A DNA stretch of 64,000 nucleotides from an uncultured Chitinophagaceae bacterium (GCA_936908745.1 CAKZFX010000014.1:186001-250000); one strand, 5' to 3'; counted from the first letter of the stretch, positions 25,582 through 34,566 are shown. The notes: generated by a model from the sequence alone, not told the origin. Program-made: numbers and translations.

Positions 25582-25902
25582 CTATTTTGGCCTGATGGCT
25601 GTTACCCTTGTAGCGCCATAACGCTCCAGCATGAGGGCTTTATATTGCGGCGTATAGGCCAGGTTGGGCATGTTATACACAATTTCCGGCTTCAGGACCG
25701 GCATGTTATAAACCAGGTTGTTTTTTGGGGCCAGAATGCCACGTAGCGTGTCCCCGTATGTTTGGGGACGCTGTTGCTTCAGCAAAGGTTTTTTATCCAT
25801 CAGCCTCAATTGGGTCTGCGGCTGGCGAAAAACAGGGTTTTCCTGCGCTTCCAGGATGGAGATGCAGGCAAGCAGTGCAATGGTTGTTACAACAAGTTTC
25901 AT
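25582..25902 (-). CDS. Small secreted protein with VYNMP repeat, unknown function
   Basis: A 106-residue protein with a signal peptide (MKLVVTTIALLACISILEAQ). The mature part is basic and proline-rich, with an internal short repeat, LVYNMPVLKPE and IVYNMPNLAYT, near residues 64-86. No family is recognised. It is divergent from recF with about 80 bases between their starts, and is probably independently transcribed. Codon use resembles its neighbours. An extracytoplasmic structural or regulatory role is possible, but nothing supports one in particular. Confidence 0.6.
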   Translation of the reverse strand: MKLVVTTIALLACISILEAQENPVFRQPQTQLRLMDKKPLLKQQRPQTYGDTLRGILAPKNNLVYNMPVLKPEIVYNMPNLAYTPQYKALMLERYGATRVTAIRPK

Positions 25903-25981
25903 TCGTATATTTTTAGTTTACGGATATGTACGAAGACTTTAGTACAAGATAAAGAAATCTTCTTACATATCTTGCAGAATT

Positions 25982-27061
25982 ATGCTCAAGCTGCAATCTA
26001 TATCGCTGTACCAGTTTAAAAACTACAGCAAACGGTCTTTTGAGTTCACAAAGTCCGTGGTGGGCATTTGCGGCAATAACGGCGTGGGCAAGACCAACCT
26101 GCTGGATGCCATTCACTATCTCTGTTTTACCAAGAGCTATTTTGCCAGGGATGCGTTTAATGTGCAGCAGGGAAAAACGGGTTTCCGGATCGAAGCGCAA
26201 CTGACCTTGCAGGACAACCCGGAAAAGGCAGTTTGTATTTTACGGGAAAACGGGAAGAAAGAGTTTTCTGTGAACGATACCGTGTATGAAAAGTTTTCGC
26301 AGCATATCGGCCGCTATCCCTGCGTTATTATTGCGCCCGACGATGCCTTGCTGATCACCGGCGACAGTAAGGAGCGCCGCACTTTCCTTGATTCGTTATT
26401 AAGCCAGCTGGACACTGAGTACCTGCAACAGCTGATCGTGTATAAAAAAGTATTGGAGCAGCGCAATTCCTTATTAAAGTTGTTTGCAGAATCAGGGCAA
26501 AAAGATCTGTCGTTGCTGGATGTATTAGACGAACAATTGATAAAACCCGGCGATTTTATTTTTAATAAGCGCAAAGAGTTTTTGGTCTCCTTTCTCCCGA
26601 TCGTAAAACATTTGTACCAGGAGATTGCACAGCAGCCCGAAGAGATCAGTTTGTTTTATGAAAGTGAGTTGCTGCAAGCGCCGTTTGGCGAATTATTAAA
26701 AGCCACACGGCAAAAAGACCTGTATGCCCAGCGCACCACGGCCGGCGTACACCGCGACGAACTGGAAATGAATATGGGCAACCAGCTGTTTAAGAATATT
26801 GCTTCGCAGGGCCAGCGTAAGAGTTTATTATTTGCATTGAAGCTGGCAGAAATGGAAGTGCTGCGCACCGAAAAGAAGTTTGCTCCTCTCCTTTTACTGG
26901 ATGATGTATTTGAAAAACTGGATGAAGAACGTATCAGTAATTTATTACGAAAAGTATGCGTGGAAAATGACGGGCAGGTTTTTATTACAGATACGAATGA
27001 AGAACGGTTGACGGATCATTTGGAGTTGTTGAATGCGGAATACCAGTTGATTAGTCTGTAG
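25982..27061 (+). CDS. recF: DNA replication and repair protein RecF
   Basis: A 359-residue SMC-like ATPase that loads RecA at single-strand gaps with RecO and RecR. It has Walker A GNNGVGKTN (31-39), LDAIHYLCF, an ABC signature SQGQRKSLLFALKLAE and Walker B PLLLLDDVFEKLDE (about residues 303-316). Length is normal for the family. It is followed by a DUF721 gene, 149 bases later, the frequent arrangement in Bacteroidota, though no dnaN is visible here. Confidence 0.97.
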   Translation: MLKLQSISLYQFKNYSKRSFEFTKSVVGICGNNGVGKTNLLDAIHYLCFTKSYFARDAFNVQQGKTGFRIEAQLTLQDNPEKAVCILRENGKKEFSVNDTVYEKFSQHIGRYPCVIIAPDDALLITGDSKERRTFLDSLLSQLDTEYLQQLIVYKKVLEQRNSLLKLFAESGQKDLSLLDVLDEQLIKPGDFIFNKRKEFLVSFLPIVKHLYQEIAQQPEEISLFYESELLQAPFGELLKATRQKDLYAQRTTAGVHRDELEMNMGNQLFKNIASQGQRKSLLFALKLAEMEVLRTEKKFAPLLLLDDVFEKLDEERISNLLRKVCVENDGQVFITDTNEERLTDHLELLNAEYQLISL

Positions 27062-27062
27062 T

Positions 27063-27198
27063 CTATAGTTTGTAGTTCTGAAAGGTTGAAACTGCTTTTG
27101 TTGAAAGGTAAATTTCTTTCAGATCCGATTATAGAAAAATTTCGTCTTTGAGAAAGTTCCATAATTACAAATCACAAACTACAAATTACAAACTATAG
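27063..27198. repeat. Inverted CTATAGTTTGTAGT words flanking recF 3' end
   Basis: CTATAGTTTGTAGTT just past recF (27063-27077) is the near-complement of AATTACAAACTATAG (27184-27198). Repeated ACAAACTAC/ACAAATTAC words lie between them. The tract forms a possible hairpin between recF and the DUF721 gene, and resembles the CTATGTTTCTATG words of other repeat units. Confidence 0.5.
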
Positions 27199-27206
27199 TA
27201 TCTTTG
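27199..27206 (+). promoter_or_regulatory. TAnnTTTG promoter-like box before DUF721 gene
   Basis: TATCTTTG matches the Bacteroidota -7 consensus exactly and ends 4 bases before the ATG at 27211. If it is used, the message would be leaderless or nearly so. No good -33 TTTG box is seen, so support is limited. Confidence 0.35.
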
Positions 27207-27210
27207 TCGA

Positions 27211-27492
27211 ATGGGGGAGTTTTCCATACAAGAAGCGATGCAGCAGTTCCTGAAAGGGAGCCGGATCAAGGGAGGCATACAAGCTATGCAGATAGAAGAT
27301 GTGTGGGAACAGATCATGGGAAAAACAGTGGCCCGCTATACTGACAAACTCCAGATCATCGGTGATAAACTCATCATCACTACTAATGTGGCCCCTCTTA
27401 AGAACGAGTTAAAGTACCAGAAAGAAAAAATCCGCCAGCGGGTCAACGAAGCCTTAAAGGAACGGGTGGTGAACGAAGTTATTATCCAGTAA
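27211..27492 (+). CDS. DUF721 (DciA-like) protein
   Basis: A 93-residue basic protein of DUF721. VWEQIMGKTVARYTDKLQII (29-48) and TNVAPLKNELKYQKEKI are close to the DciA-type replication factors that load DnaB helicase. It lacks any other domain. Its location after recF agrees with the standard order in Bacteroidota replication loci. A DnaB-loading role for this short form is known only for relatives and is inferred here. Confidence 0.85.
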   Translation: MGEFSIQEAMQQFLKGSRIKGGIQAMQIEDVWEQIMGKTVARYTDKLQIIGDKLIITTNVAPLKNELKYQKEKIRQRVNEALKERVVNEVIIQ

Positions 27493-27549
27493 TTCATTTT
27501 CGTTTTATGGAATAAAGAAAATAAGCGCATCTTATTAGAAACAGCCAAG

Positions 27550-28170
27550 ATGCGAATTTCTATTCCCCAACCCTGCCATGAAAAGTGGAGCGAGATGACG
27601 CCGAATGAAAAAGGCGCTTTTTGCGGTGTTTGCTCCAAAACAGTTGTTGATTTCACTGTTATGTCGGATGAACAGGTTAAAAATTATTTTATTGATAATG
27701 CCGGTCAAAAAACCTGCGGCCGTTTCAGGAATGAACAGTTGACACCCGAGAACGATGAGTTAAAGAACGTGTTAACAATGTCTATTCCGCTTTGGAAAAA
27801 AATTGCTGCCGCTATTTTTATTTTGTTTGGTTCTTTATTGACAAGTTGTGAATCTTCATCAACGACAGGAAAGCCGGTACAGCCCGTTAATAGTATAATC
27901 ATATCTGGTGCTGCATTAATGCCGATAGATACAACGGGCGAACCATTACCTCCACCAGAGCCAACCATTACGACAGTTATTACCGAAACGATTACAACCG
28001 GCATTGTTGCAGAAGTTGCGCCACCAGAAATAATGGGTGATATTATTGCAGAACCTATGCCGCCGGTTGATACCGTCACTACTCCGATTCATGAAGCATT
28101 TCCTTTAGGCAAAGTGGTGGTTGATCCTCTGCCAAAGAAAGAGTGTAATGATAAAGCATCGGATTTTTAA
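27550..28170 (+). CDS. Cys-rich N-terminal domain protein with membrane anchor
   Basis: A 206-residue protein of a type common in Bacteroidota. The N-terminal domain (1-62) has CHEKWSEMTPNEKGAFCGVC and TVVDFTVMSDEQ, and closes with TCGRF; Cys9, Cys25, Cys28 and a fourth Cys form a likely metal or disulfide site. A transmembrane segment (about 80-98, IAAAIFILFGSLLTSC) follows. The C-terminal half is a low-complexity Pro/Thr/Val-rich sequence with repeated PPE-like motifs. The N-terminal domain lies in the cytoplasm. Its function is not known. Confidence 0.75.
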   Translation: MRISIPQPCHEKWSEMTPNEKGAFCGVCSKTVVDFTVMSDEQVKNYFIDNAGQKTCGRFRNEQLTPENDELKNVLTMSIPLWKKIAAAIFILFGSLLTSCESSSTTGKPVQPVNSIIISGAALMPIDTTGEPLPPPEPTITTVITETITTGIVAEVAPPEIMGDIIAEPMPPVDTVTTPIHEAFPLGKVVVDPLPKKECNDKASDF

Positions 28171-28203
28171 TTTAGAAATCTCCCGCAGATAAGCGTTGAT
28201 TCT

Positions 28204-28441
28204 GCTATTTGATTCTATGTTTCTATGTGCCTATGTGTTGAAAAAATACTTCCCACAAACCTGCCTGTCGGCAGACAGGGACACAAAGAATCACAAAGAA
28301 AAACTTAGCGTCTTTGAGCCTTAGCGGTAAATTTTCTCTGCGAATCTCTTTTTCTCTTGTTCCTCAGCGGTTAAAATTGTTTCCCACAAAGGCACAAAGC
28401 ACCACAAAGAAACTTTGCGCCTTCCCGTCTTTGCGGTAAAA
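28204..28441. repeat. Composite intergenic repeat (CTATGTTTCTATG, CACAAAG, palindrome)
   Basis: TTCTATGTTTCTATGTGCCTATGTG is followed by TTCCCACAAAC, the palindrome CCTGCCTGTCGGCAGACAGG and two further CACAAAG clusters. It fills 271 bases between convergent gene ends and shares all three word families with other intergenic regions (12598, 44160, 63230). No gene is seen. Confidence 0.7.
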
Positions 28442-29509
28442 CTATTGAATACGCACCCGTGGATCAACAACGCCATATAGAATATCAGCCAGCATATTGA
28501 TAAGAATGAAGAACGTAGCAGAGATCAATACCGATCCCATTACAACGGGATAGTCTAAGTTTTCGAGTGCTTTTACCGTGGCAAGACCTAACCCCTGCCA
28601 GCCAAATATGTATTCTACAAAGAAGGCGCCTGCCAGCAGTTCGGCAAACCAGCCGGTGATGGCTGTGATAACAGGATTCAGCGCATTGCGTAAACCATGT
28701 TTCCAGATAACAGTCCGTTTGCTCAATCCTTTTGCATAAGCGGTGCGGATATAGTCCTGGTCTAATACATCGAGCATAGCGCTTCTTGTGAGTTGTGTGA
28801 TAATGGCCAGCGGACGTATGCCCAGTGTTATCGCCGGGAGGATTAAGTTTTGTAACGATAGTGTTCGTTTACCTGTCACGTCATCAATTTCAAACCAGCT
28901 GCCGGAAATATGCAGACCTGTCCAGTCGCTGAGCACAAACCCAAACAGGTAAGCGATGACAATGCCCATAAAGAAAGATGGCGCAGAAATGCCGACAATG
29001 CTTCCAAAGATGGCGGATGTATCGAGCCATGTATTTTGTTTGACAGCCGCCACTACGCCCAACGGTATGCCGATCAGTACGGCAATAAACATGGCCGCAA
29101 TGGCGAGTATCAGTGTGCCGGGCAATGCCTGCATCAGTATGCCCCAGACATCCCGTTTGCTTTGATAGGATTTGCGCAGGTAAGGAATTTTCAGCCCGAT
29201 TTTTTTTTCGCCACCGATAAAAAAACCTTTCAGCTTTTTGTTGTCAATATCCGTTTTGCTGTGTATGCAAACGGGTGATACATCATTCAGGTAGTATAAA
29301 AATTGTTTGAATTTGGGAATGGATTTGCCTTGTTCATCTACCAGGTAAAGCTCCTTGCGTATATTGGCCTGCGTCGTGGAGTCGCCGGTTTGCCCCATCA
29401 CCAATCTCGACGGATCACCAAAGCCCTGGAATAAGAAAAAAACCAGCATGACCACTCCTACCAGGACGAGCAGGCCATACAACAGTCTTTTAAGTATGTA
29501 TTTGAGCAA
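28442..29509 (-). CDS. Peptide/nickel-type ABC transporter permease (DppB/OppB-like)
   Basis: A 355-residue inner-membrane permease. The N-terminal MLKYILKRLLYGLLVLVGVVMLVFFLF is the usual first helix of the DppB family (residues 5-27). The binding-protein-dependent transport domain holds about five more helices, with the EAA-like loop near RTAYAKGLSKRTVIWKHGLRNA (about 260-281), where the ATPase docks. An insert at about 55-110 before the second helix is larger than in E. coli DppB. No partner permease, ATPase or binding-protein gene is adjacent, so its transporter is split across the genome. Confidence 0.9.
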   Translation of the reverse strand: MLKYILKRLLYGLLVLVGVVMLVFFLFQGFGDPSRLVMGQTGDSTTQANIRKELYLVDEQGKSIPKFKQFLYYLNDVSPVCIHSKTDIDNKKLKGFFIGGEKKIGLKIPYLRKSYQSKRDVWGILMQALPGTLILAIAAMFIAVLIGIPLGVVAAVKQNTWLDTSAIFGSIVGISAPSFFMGIVIAYLFGFVLSDWTGLHISGSWFEIDDVTGKRTLSLQNLILPAITLGIRPLAIITQLTRSAMLDVLDQDYIRTAYAKGLSKRTVIWKHGLRNALNPVITAITGWFAELLAGAFFVEYIFGWQGLGLATVKALENLDYPVVMGSVLISATFFILINMLADILYGVVDPRVRIQ

Positions 29510-29532
29510 GGTTTATGGGTTATTGAGTGAAT

Positions 29533-29662
29533 TTACCACAAAGATCACAAAGAAGATTTTCGCAGAGAGCACAAAGAACGGTTTTAAAAAGACTTTGTGT
29601 CTTAGTGGGAGCTTGTATTTTTATTTTTTTATCCCACAAAGACACAAAGATTCACGAAGGCG
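29533..29662. repeat. CACAAAG-rich intergenic element
   Basis: CCACAAAGATCACAAAGAAG and CCCACAAAGACACAAAGATT flank an inverted GACTTTGTGTCTTAGTGGG. It belongs to the same dispersed family as 12598-12794 and lies between two leftward genes, upstream of the permease gene and past the end of the DoxX gene. Confidence 0.65.
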
Positions 29663-29681
29663 CTGAATACACTTACCTCTA

Positions 29682-30881
29682 TTACTGGATTGAACCAGGT
29701 TTTATGCCTGCACTATCTGTATTGTTGACCGGCTCTGTTATAGCTGGTGCTGTTTCTTTTGGTTGCGCCGGTTGCTTTTCTATTGCTGATAAAGCGCTGC
29801 CAAATTGTTTGTAACTCCATTTGCCAGCTATCGTTCCTTTTTGCAGCAGGTAAAGCGTTGGATTGACCCTTGCTGCTGTGCGGATGGCAGTGTAGTCGCA
29901 TTTAAAGACAGTAATGCCGGGGTAAGCGCTGAATGTTTGAGTGGCTTCTGCCATGCTGCTTGTTACCACGTAAACAGGAATATTCAGTTTTTGCGCTTGT
30001 GCATGTATTTTCTCAAAGTCCGTTTTCCAATTATTAAATGGCGTAGAGAAGTTTTCGCAGAATAGTAAGATAGCCGCCGGTTGTTCCAACACGATTTGTG
30101 TGGAGTCCGCATTCGTTACACCGGATAATGCAAATCCTTTGATCGGCGGTTCGTTGTTGCTTCCTTTCCTGACTATTTTATCGTAACGGCTTTTGAATAT
30201 ATAGGTTGAATCAAAGTCTGCCGGGAATTTGTCGGCAGTAAATTCAACCGCCTGCCCGTTTCTTTCATATACAAATGTGATCACCGTGCTGTCAGGAATG
30301 GCATTGGCCGGCATTTTCATTTTTTCGCTGATATTGTTTCCTTTTTTGAAAGGCAAACAGTCAACGAAAGGAAGGTTTTTCAGCGCATACCATTGCATAC
30401 CAAAACTCAGTATTGTTACCAACAGCATTAGGATCATGTTGATTTTGGCAGTAAATAAAGGTTTGATATGATGACGTTGCCATAACAGGAAACCGATCAG
30501 TATAGTCAGTACCACATCTTTTAGGAAGGATGTTTTAGAAGTGATCGGCAGGCAATCGCCAAAGCAACCACAGTTGGTTGGCTTACCTGTTACGTAGGTA
30601 TAACCTGTAAGGAAGGTGAAGAAAAGAATCAGCAGTAACAGTAACCAGATAAACAGCCTGATGCGCCAGCCCAGCAACAGCGCAAATCCCGCAATGATCT
30701 CGAAGGCATTCATCAGTACGGAAAGCGTTAATGTCCAGCCATCGAAACGGCTCATGTGCCATATTTCGAAAAACTCCTGCATTTTATAGCTTAGTCCGTG
30801 CGGGTCATTGGCTTTTACCAATCCTGAAAAGATAAAAAGAAGTCCTACGATAATCCTGCAGATGGTTACAAGTGCTTTCAT
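29682..30881 (-). CDS. BT_3928-type DoxX/MauE membrane protein with C-terminal domain
   Basis: A 399-residue protein. The first 190 residues hold five to six transmembrane segments of the DoxX/MauE type (IIVGLLFIFSGLVKANDP), with the signature NCGCFGDCLPI near residues 103-113, whose cysteines suggest a redox or metal role. The C-terminal part (about 195-399) resembles a thioredoxin-like or esterase-lid domain, including ILLFCENFSTPFNNW and VYVVTSSMAEATQTFSAYPG. The fusion matches the BT_3928 family of Bacteroidota. The biological function is not established. It is 19 bases downstream of a DUF1599 gene, probably in one operon. Confidence 0.8.
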   Translation of the reverse strand: MKALVTICRIIVGLLFIFSGLVKANDPHGLSYKMQEFFEIWHMSRFDGWTLTLSVLMNAFEIIAGFALLLGWRIRLFIWLLLLLILFFTFLTGYTYVTGKPTNCGCFGDCLPITSKTSFLKDVVLTILIGFLLWQRHHIKPLFTAKINMILMLLVTILSFGMQWYALKNLPFVDCLPFKKGNNISEKMKMPANAIPDSTVITFVYERNGQAVEFTADKFPADFDSTYIFKSRYDKIVRKGSNNEPPIKGFALSGVTNADSTQIVLEQPAAILLFCENFSTPFNNWKTDFEKIHAQAQKLNIPVYVVTSSMAEATQTFSAYPGITVFKCDYTAIRTAARVNPTLYLLQKGTIAGKWSYKQFGSALSAIEKQPAQPKETAPAITEPVNNTDSAGIKPGSIQ

Positions 30882-30900
30882 GTGTTACGTTTAAAATGAA

Positions 30901-31440
30901 TTAATCCCCGCTCATCAGTATCAGTGCAAATACGGCATAGTTGATAATATCATGGTAGTTGGCATCAATACCTTCGCTGATCAGCGTTTTTCCTTCGTTG
31001 GCGAGTATTTGACGGATGCGTTGCAGTTTCATTAAGATCAGGTCCACAAAACTTTCCTGGCTCATGCTGCGCCATGCTTCGCCGTAATCATGGTTTTTAT
31101 CTTCCATCAATGTTTTGGCAACGTTGACATTTTCATCATAGCGTTTTGAAACTTCTGTCACTTCCAGTTCTTCGGCTGCGTTTACAGGCAATTGCAGTTG
31201 CACCAGGCCGATAACGGCATAGTTGATGATGCCTTTAAATTCCGCTGCAATATCATCGGCCACTTTTTGCTGTTTTTTTTCCTGTATGGTGCGTATGCGT
31301 TGTGCCTTAATAAAGATCTGGTCAACGATTGAAATGGTCCGGAGCACCCGCCACGCTGTGCCATAGTCGCTGGTTTTTTTGAGAAATATTTCTTTACAGG
31401 AAGAAATTACGTGGTCGTATTGCTGGTTGGTTGTTGCCAT
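30901..31440 (-). CDS. DUF1599 domain protein with internal duplication
   Basis: A 179-residue protein made of two similar halves. The first has KKTSDYGTAWRVLRTISI then VDQIFIKAQRIRTI; the second has DKNHDYGEAWRSMSQESF then VDLILMKLQRIRQI. Each half carries the nucleotide-modification-associated pattern (DYG.AWR). The family (DUF1599) is Bacteroidota-specific and is thought to relate to nucleotide binding or pyrophosphohydrolase folds. It is operonic with the BT_3928 gene. It may hydrolyse or sense a modified nucleotide, but that is inference. Confidence 0.85.
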   Translation of the reverse strand: MATTNQQYDHVISSCKEIFLKKTSDYGTAWRVLRTISIVDQIFIKAQRIRTIQEKKQQKVADDIAAEFKGIINYAVIGLVQLQLPVNAAEELEVTEVSKRYDENVNVAKTLMEDKNHDYGEAWRSMSQESFVDLILMKLQRIRQILANEGKTLISEGIDANYHDIINYAVFALILMSGD

Positions 31441-31492
31441 AGTCGTGAGTAGTGAGTCGTGAATCTTGAGTCGTGAGTAGTGAATGCCGCTA
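31441..31492. repeat. ACTCACGACT-type dispersed repeat, here as AGTCGTGAGT
   Basis: AGTCGTGAGTAGTGAGTCGTG, then GAGTCGTGAGTAGTGAATG, fill the gap between the leftward DUF1599 gene and folP. Similar tracts occur near 37560, 44208, 44391, 50541, 63480 and inside the ABC-F gene (52215). Confidence 0.6.
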
Positions 31493-31532
31493 CTCTCCTA
31501 TCTTTATCTTCAAAAATAAAGAACAAAGGCTA

Positions 31533-32357
31533 ATGTTTACCCTTAATTGCAAAGGAAGGTTGCTGGTCGTGGATAAACCCATTGTGATGGGGATAATCAA
31601 TGTGACGCCTGATTCTTTTTACAGCGGCAGTCGGCAACAAAGTGTGGATGAAGTGCTGAGGCAAGCGGAACAAATGCTGAAAGACGGTGCTGTGATCCTG
31701 GATATGGGCGGGCAAAGCACCCGGCCGGGCAGCCAGCGATTAACGGCTGATGAAGAGTTGCAACGGGTGATGGCGCCCTTGGAACAGGCCAGGAAACGTT
31801 TTCCCGGGGCTTATATTTCGATTGATACCTATTTGTCAAAAGTGGCGGCAGAAGCTGTTGCTGCCGGTGCAGATATTGTGAATGATATCAGCGCCGGTAC
31901 GATGGATGCGGATATGATTGCAACCGTTGCCGGTTTACATGTTCCTTATGTATTGATGCATATGCAAGGTACCCCGGAAACGATGCAGTCGGCGCCGCAT
32001 TATGATGATGTGACAAAAGAAGTGCTGGATTTTTTCATTTTCAAAGTAAAGGAACTGGAAAAAGCAGGTATCAGGGATATTATCATCGATCCCGGTTTTG
32101 GGTTTGGCAAAACCATTGAGCATAATTTTAAACTCCTGCACGATCTCCGGGTTTTGCAATTGCCCGGCAAACCTGTGCTGGCAGGCTTGTCCCGCAAAGC
32201 CACTGTTTATAAAACACTCGGCATTGCTGCCGAAGAAGCATTGAACGGTACAACGGTATTAAATACTGTGAGTCTATTAAACGGGGCGGTCATCTTACGT
32301 GTACACGACGTAAAAGAAGCAAAACAGGCTATTACATTAGTAAATAATATGTATTAA
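31533..32357 (+). CDS. folP: Dihydropteroate synthase
   Basis: A 274-residue TIM-barrel enzyme that joins 6-hydroxymethyl-dihydropterin pyrophosphate with p-aminobenzoate in folate synthesis, the sulfonamide target. MGIINVTPDSFYSGSRQQ (residues 19-36) and ILDMGGQSTRPGSQRLTADE bind pterin and the diphosphate, and DIIIDPGFGFGKTIEHN is the third signature. The ATG at 31533 is chosen because 20 upstream codons in the frame lie in repeat DNA. Family assignment is secure. It is followed by a weak hairpin. Confidence 0.96.
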   Translation: MFTLNCKGRLLVVDKPIVMGIINVTPDSFYSGSRQQSVDEVLRQAEQMLKDGAVILDMGGQSTRPGSQRLTADEELQRVMAPLEQARKRFPGAYISIDTYLSKVAAEAVAAGADIVNDISAGTMDADMIATVAGLHVPYVLMHMQGTPETMQSAPHYDDVTKEVLDFFIFKVKELEKAGIRDIIIDPGFGFGKTIEHNFKLLHDLRVLQLPGKPVLAGLSRKATVYKTLGIAAEEALNGTTVLNTVSLLNGAVILRVHDVKEAKQAITLVNNMY

Positions 32358-32358
32358 A

Positions 32359-32384
32359 AAAGCACCGGCTGAAACCGATGCTTT
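32359..32384 (+). terminator. Hairpin after folP
   Basis: AAAGCA-C-CGG pairs with CCG-A-TGCTTT, with one mismatch and a 6-base loop. It sits immediately after the folP stop, but the T-run downstream is interrupted (AATCTTTT), so termination is plausible rather than certain. Confidence 0.5.
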
Positions 32385-32531
32385 AATCTTTTGAGAGCCA
32401 TTAACGAGGCTTTTGAGCAGTCAAATCCTGTACGTATGCATACACATAGTTACAGTTGCTCATTCATCAGTTTCAAAGGGTAGAAATTAGAAGGCCGGAA
32501 TTTGGACTAAAAACGGGGCCACTTCAAACGA

Positions 32532-32556
32532 ACGGGTTTAAAAGAAAAGAACCCGT
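32532..32556. other. Small hairpin in gene-free region 32385-32606
   Basis: ACGGGTT and AACCCGT (7-base stem, 11-base purine-rich loop) lie in a 222-base stretch with no coding frame. No tRNA, tmRNA or other RNA gene was recognised. It might be part of an untranslated leader or a small RNA, but nothing more can be said. Confidence 0.25.
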
Positions 32557-32606
32557 CCTATGTGGGGACAGGTTCAAAGTTCCGTTATTATTTAATACAA
32601 ACCGTT

Positions 32607-33539
32607 TTATTTGCGTTGAGGCACATCAACTTTTACAGGCCCTTGTGGCTGTTGTACGTTGTCTTTTACATCCACCACTTTGATATCAAAAACGAGGTGT
32701 TCAAATGGTTTGATATTCGGTGATTGCGGGCTTGGGCCATAGGCCAGCATAGATGGGATATAGACTTTCGCAACTGCACCCGGACGCAGAAAACGCATGG
32801 CTTCGTCAAAACCTTTGATCATCTGCCCGGTTGAAACGGCAAATGTCATAGGCTCTACGTGATGAAATGCGGTGTCCGTATTGCTGTCAAATACAACGCC
32901 GGAGAATGAAGTTCCTGTGTAGTTTACCGATACCAGTTTACCAGAGTCGATCAGGTTGCCTTGCCCGGGATTAATGATTTCTACAAAAGCACCGCTTGGT
33001 GTTTTTACCGACTGAATTTTTTTATTTCCCAGGTATTTGGCCATAAAGCTCAATTCTCCTTCGAGGAATTTATCTCTTTCTTTTTGTTCGTCGGCCCTGG
33101 CAAGAGAATCGTTTTTAAATACATCCAGTACGTGTACTACTGTTGTGATCACATCACCATTACGGAAATGTGGCGGAACACTTGCAGGGTTTCTTTTGAT
33201 AAATGTATCCATCAATTGTGTAGCGATAATGCTATCACCTTTGCGCAAGCCCATCCATAATTCTGTGATCTCGTACGTTGCCGGGTTGCCGCTTGTTACA
33301 GGGAAGTAAACAGGCAATTTGCCCCTGCTGGTAAAGTAAACACTGTCTTTACCAGACGCCTTGATCGACTGTGTAAAGTTTATTTTTAAATAGCTTCCGT
33401 CTGTTGTTTTAACAGTGCCATTGCCACTGAAAATTTTGTAAGGCATACCGCCTTTTGTTTTTTTCATCGTGCCACCGTTGCAGGCCACAAAAAGTACAGC
33501 CGCACCCAGGAAGAGAATAACCGCTAAGATTGATTTCAT
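32607..33539 (-). CDS. FKBP-type peptidyl-prolyl isomerase lipoprotein
   Basis: A 310-residue protein starting at the ATG at 33539, which begins a lipoprotein signal MKSILAVILFLGAAVLFVAC; the upstream frame runs into the DHH gene in antisense and was rejected. The C-terminal FKBP domain (about 205-295) has VSVNYTGTSFSGVVFDS, VSTGQMIKGFDEAMRFLRPG and the ending EHLVFDIKVVDV. The N-terminal 190 residues look like a second, divergent domain of the same fold or an amphipathic helical region. It catalyses proline isomerisation of exported proteins. It lies 19 bases downstream of the DHH gene. Confidence 0.9.
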   Translation of the reverse strand: MKSILAVILFLGAAVLFVACNGGTMKKTKGGMPYKIFSGNGTVKTTDGSYLKINFTQSIKASGKDSVYFTSRGKLPVYFPVTSGNPATYEITELWMGLRKGDSIIATQLMDTFIKRNPASVPPHFRNGDVITTVVHVLDVFKNDSLARADEQKERDKFLEGELSFMAKYLGNKKIQSVKTPSGAFVEIINPGQGNLIDSGKLVSVNYTGTSFSGVVFDSNTDTAFHHVEPMTFAVSTGQMIKGFDEAMRFLRPGAVAKVYIPSMLAYGPSPQSPNIKPFEHLVFDIKVVDVKDNVQQPQGPVKVDVPQRK

Positions 33540-33558
33540 ATTGTGATTTAAAATTTTG

Positions 33559-34566
33559 CTATTGTAATAAATGCGCATTTTCCTTAATCGCTTCTTTGAA
33601 GCGGCGCACTGTTCCGTCCAGTGAATCGCTGCTGCGGCCGCCCGATGCATTGTAATGACCGCCGCCTTCAAAGTATTTGCGGGCAAATGTATTGCAGTCA
33701 AAGTCACCTTTGCTGCGGAAGCTCCATTTTCTTTCTTCATCCCTGTCAATCACCAATGCCACCAGTTTGATGCCCTGGATGCTTTGCGGGTAGTTGACCA
33801 ATCCTTCCGTATCGCCGGTTTTGATATGGTATTTCAGCAGGTCACTTTTGGGAATAGCAATCAATGCAGTATTGTATTCATAAAAAACCTCCATCCTGTT
33901 CAGCAATACGTGGCCAAGAAAGCGGAGACGGTTTTCTAAAAAGTTATCATACAAGTTTTCATGTACGAGCGCATGCTTCAATCCCTTTTCTTTCAGGTCG
34001 GCGACCAACCGGTGCACGCCTGCGTGGGTGGATGCAAAACGGAACGAACCTGTATCGCCAATGATACCTGCATATAAACATTCGCCGATTATTTCATTGA
34101 TCCTGTTGCCATGGCCTGAGTTGATGATAAAGTCATAGACCATTTCGCAGGTAGAACTTTTGGAAGTGTCGCTGATGCCAAAGTCGAAAGATGGCTCATC
34201 GGGTTCCTGGTGATGGTCAATGAGTATTTTGACGCATTTCAATTCCTGCAATTTGGTCGTCATCGTTTTGGTACGATGAAAGATGTTGAAGTCGAGGCAG
34301 AAAAGCCAGTCTGTGTCGTCCAGTATCGCTTCTGCTTTGCTCCTGTTGGCTTCAAAGTCCACCACTTCTTTGGTGCCGGGCATCCAGTTTACCCATCCCG
34401 CCCAGTTGGTAGGCGAAATAACCGTTACGGAATGGCCGAATTGCTCCAGGAAATGACGCAGTCCCAGTGAAGAACCCATGGCATCCGCATCCGGTTTCTG
34501 GTGCGTGGTGATCACAATTTTCCGTGGCTGGCTGAGTTGGGGGAATATTTCCTGTATCGGTTTCAT
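33559..34566 (-). CDS. nrnA: DHH-family phosphoesterase (NrnA-type nanoRNase/pAp phosphatase)
   Basis: A 335-residue DHH/DHHA1 enzyme. N-terminal THQKPDADAMGSSLGL, LFCLDFN and LIDHHQEPDEPSFDFGI supply metal ligands, and the C-terminal DHHA1 domain has the GGGHYNASGGRS signature. NrnA degrades short RNA oligomers and adenosine bisphosphate. The Bacteroidota paralogues with this order also degrade cyclic dinucleotide-derived pNpN, so the substrate is not fixed. It is the first gene of a two-gene operon with the FKBP lipoprotein. Confidence 0.9.
   Translation of the reverse strand: MKPIQEIFPQLSQPRKIVITTHQKPDADAMGSSLGLRHFLEQFGHSVTVISPTNWAGWVNWMPGTKEVVDFEANRSKAEAILDDTDWLFCLDFNIFHRTKTMTTKLQELKCVKILIDHHQEPDEPSFDFGISDTSKSSTCEMVYDFIINSGHGNRINEIIGECLYAGIIGDTGSFRFASTHAGVHRLVADLKEKGLKHALVHENLYDNFLENRLRFLGHVLLNRMEVFYEYNTALIAIPKSDLLKYHIKTGDTEGLVNYPQSIQGIKLVALVIDRDEERKWSFRSKGDFDCNTFARKYFEGGGHYNASGGRSSDSLDGTVRRFKEAIKENAHLLQ

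Noticed and set aside
27550..28170. Anti-sigma factor
   Set aside because: The Cys/His pattern and order resemble the common Bacteroidota Cys-rich protein rather than a ZAS domain, and no sigma factor gene is adjacent.
32540..32590. tRNA- or tmRNA-like words (GGTTCAAAG)
   Set aside because: No acceptor stem or anticodon arm could be paired around them.
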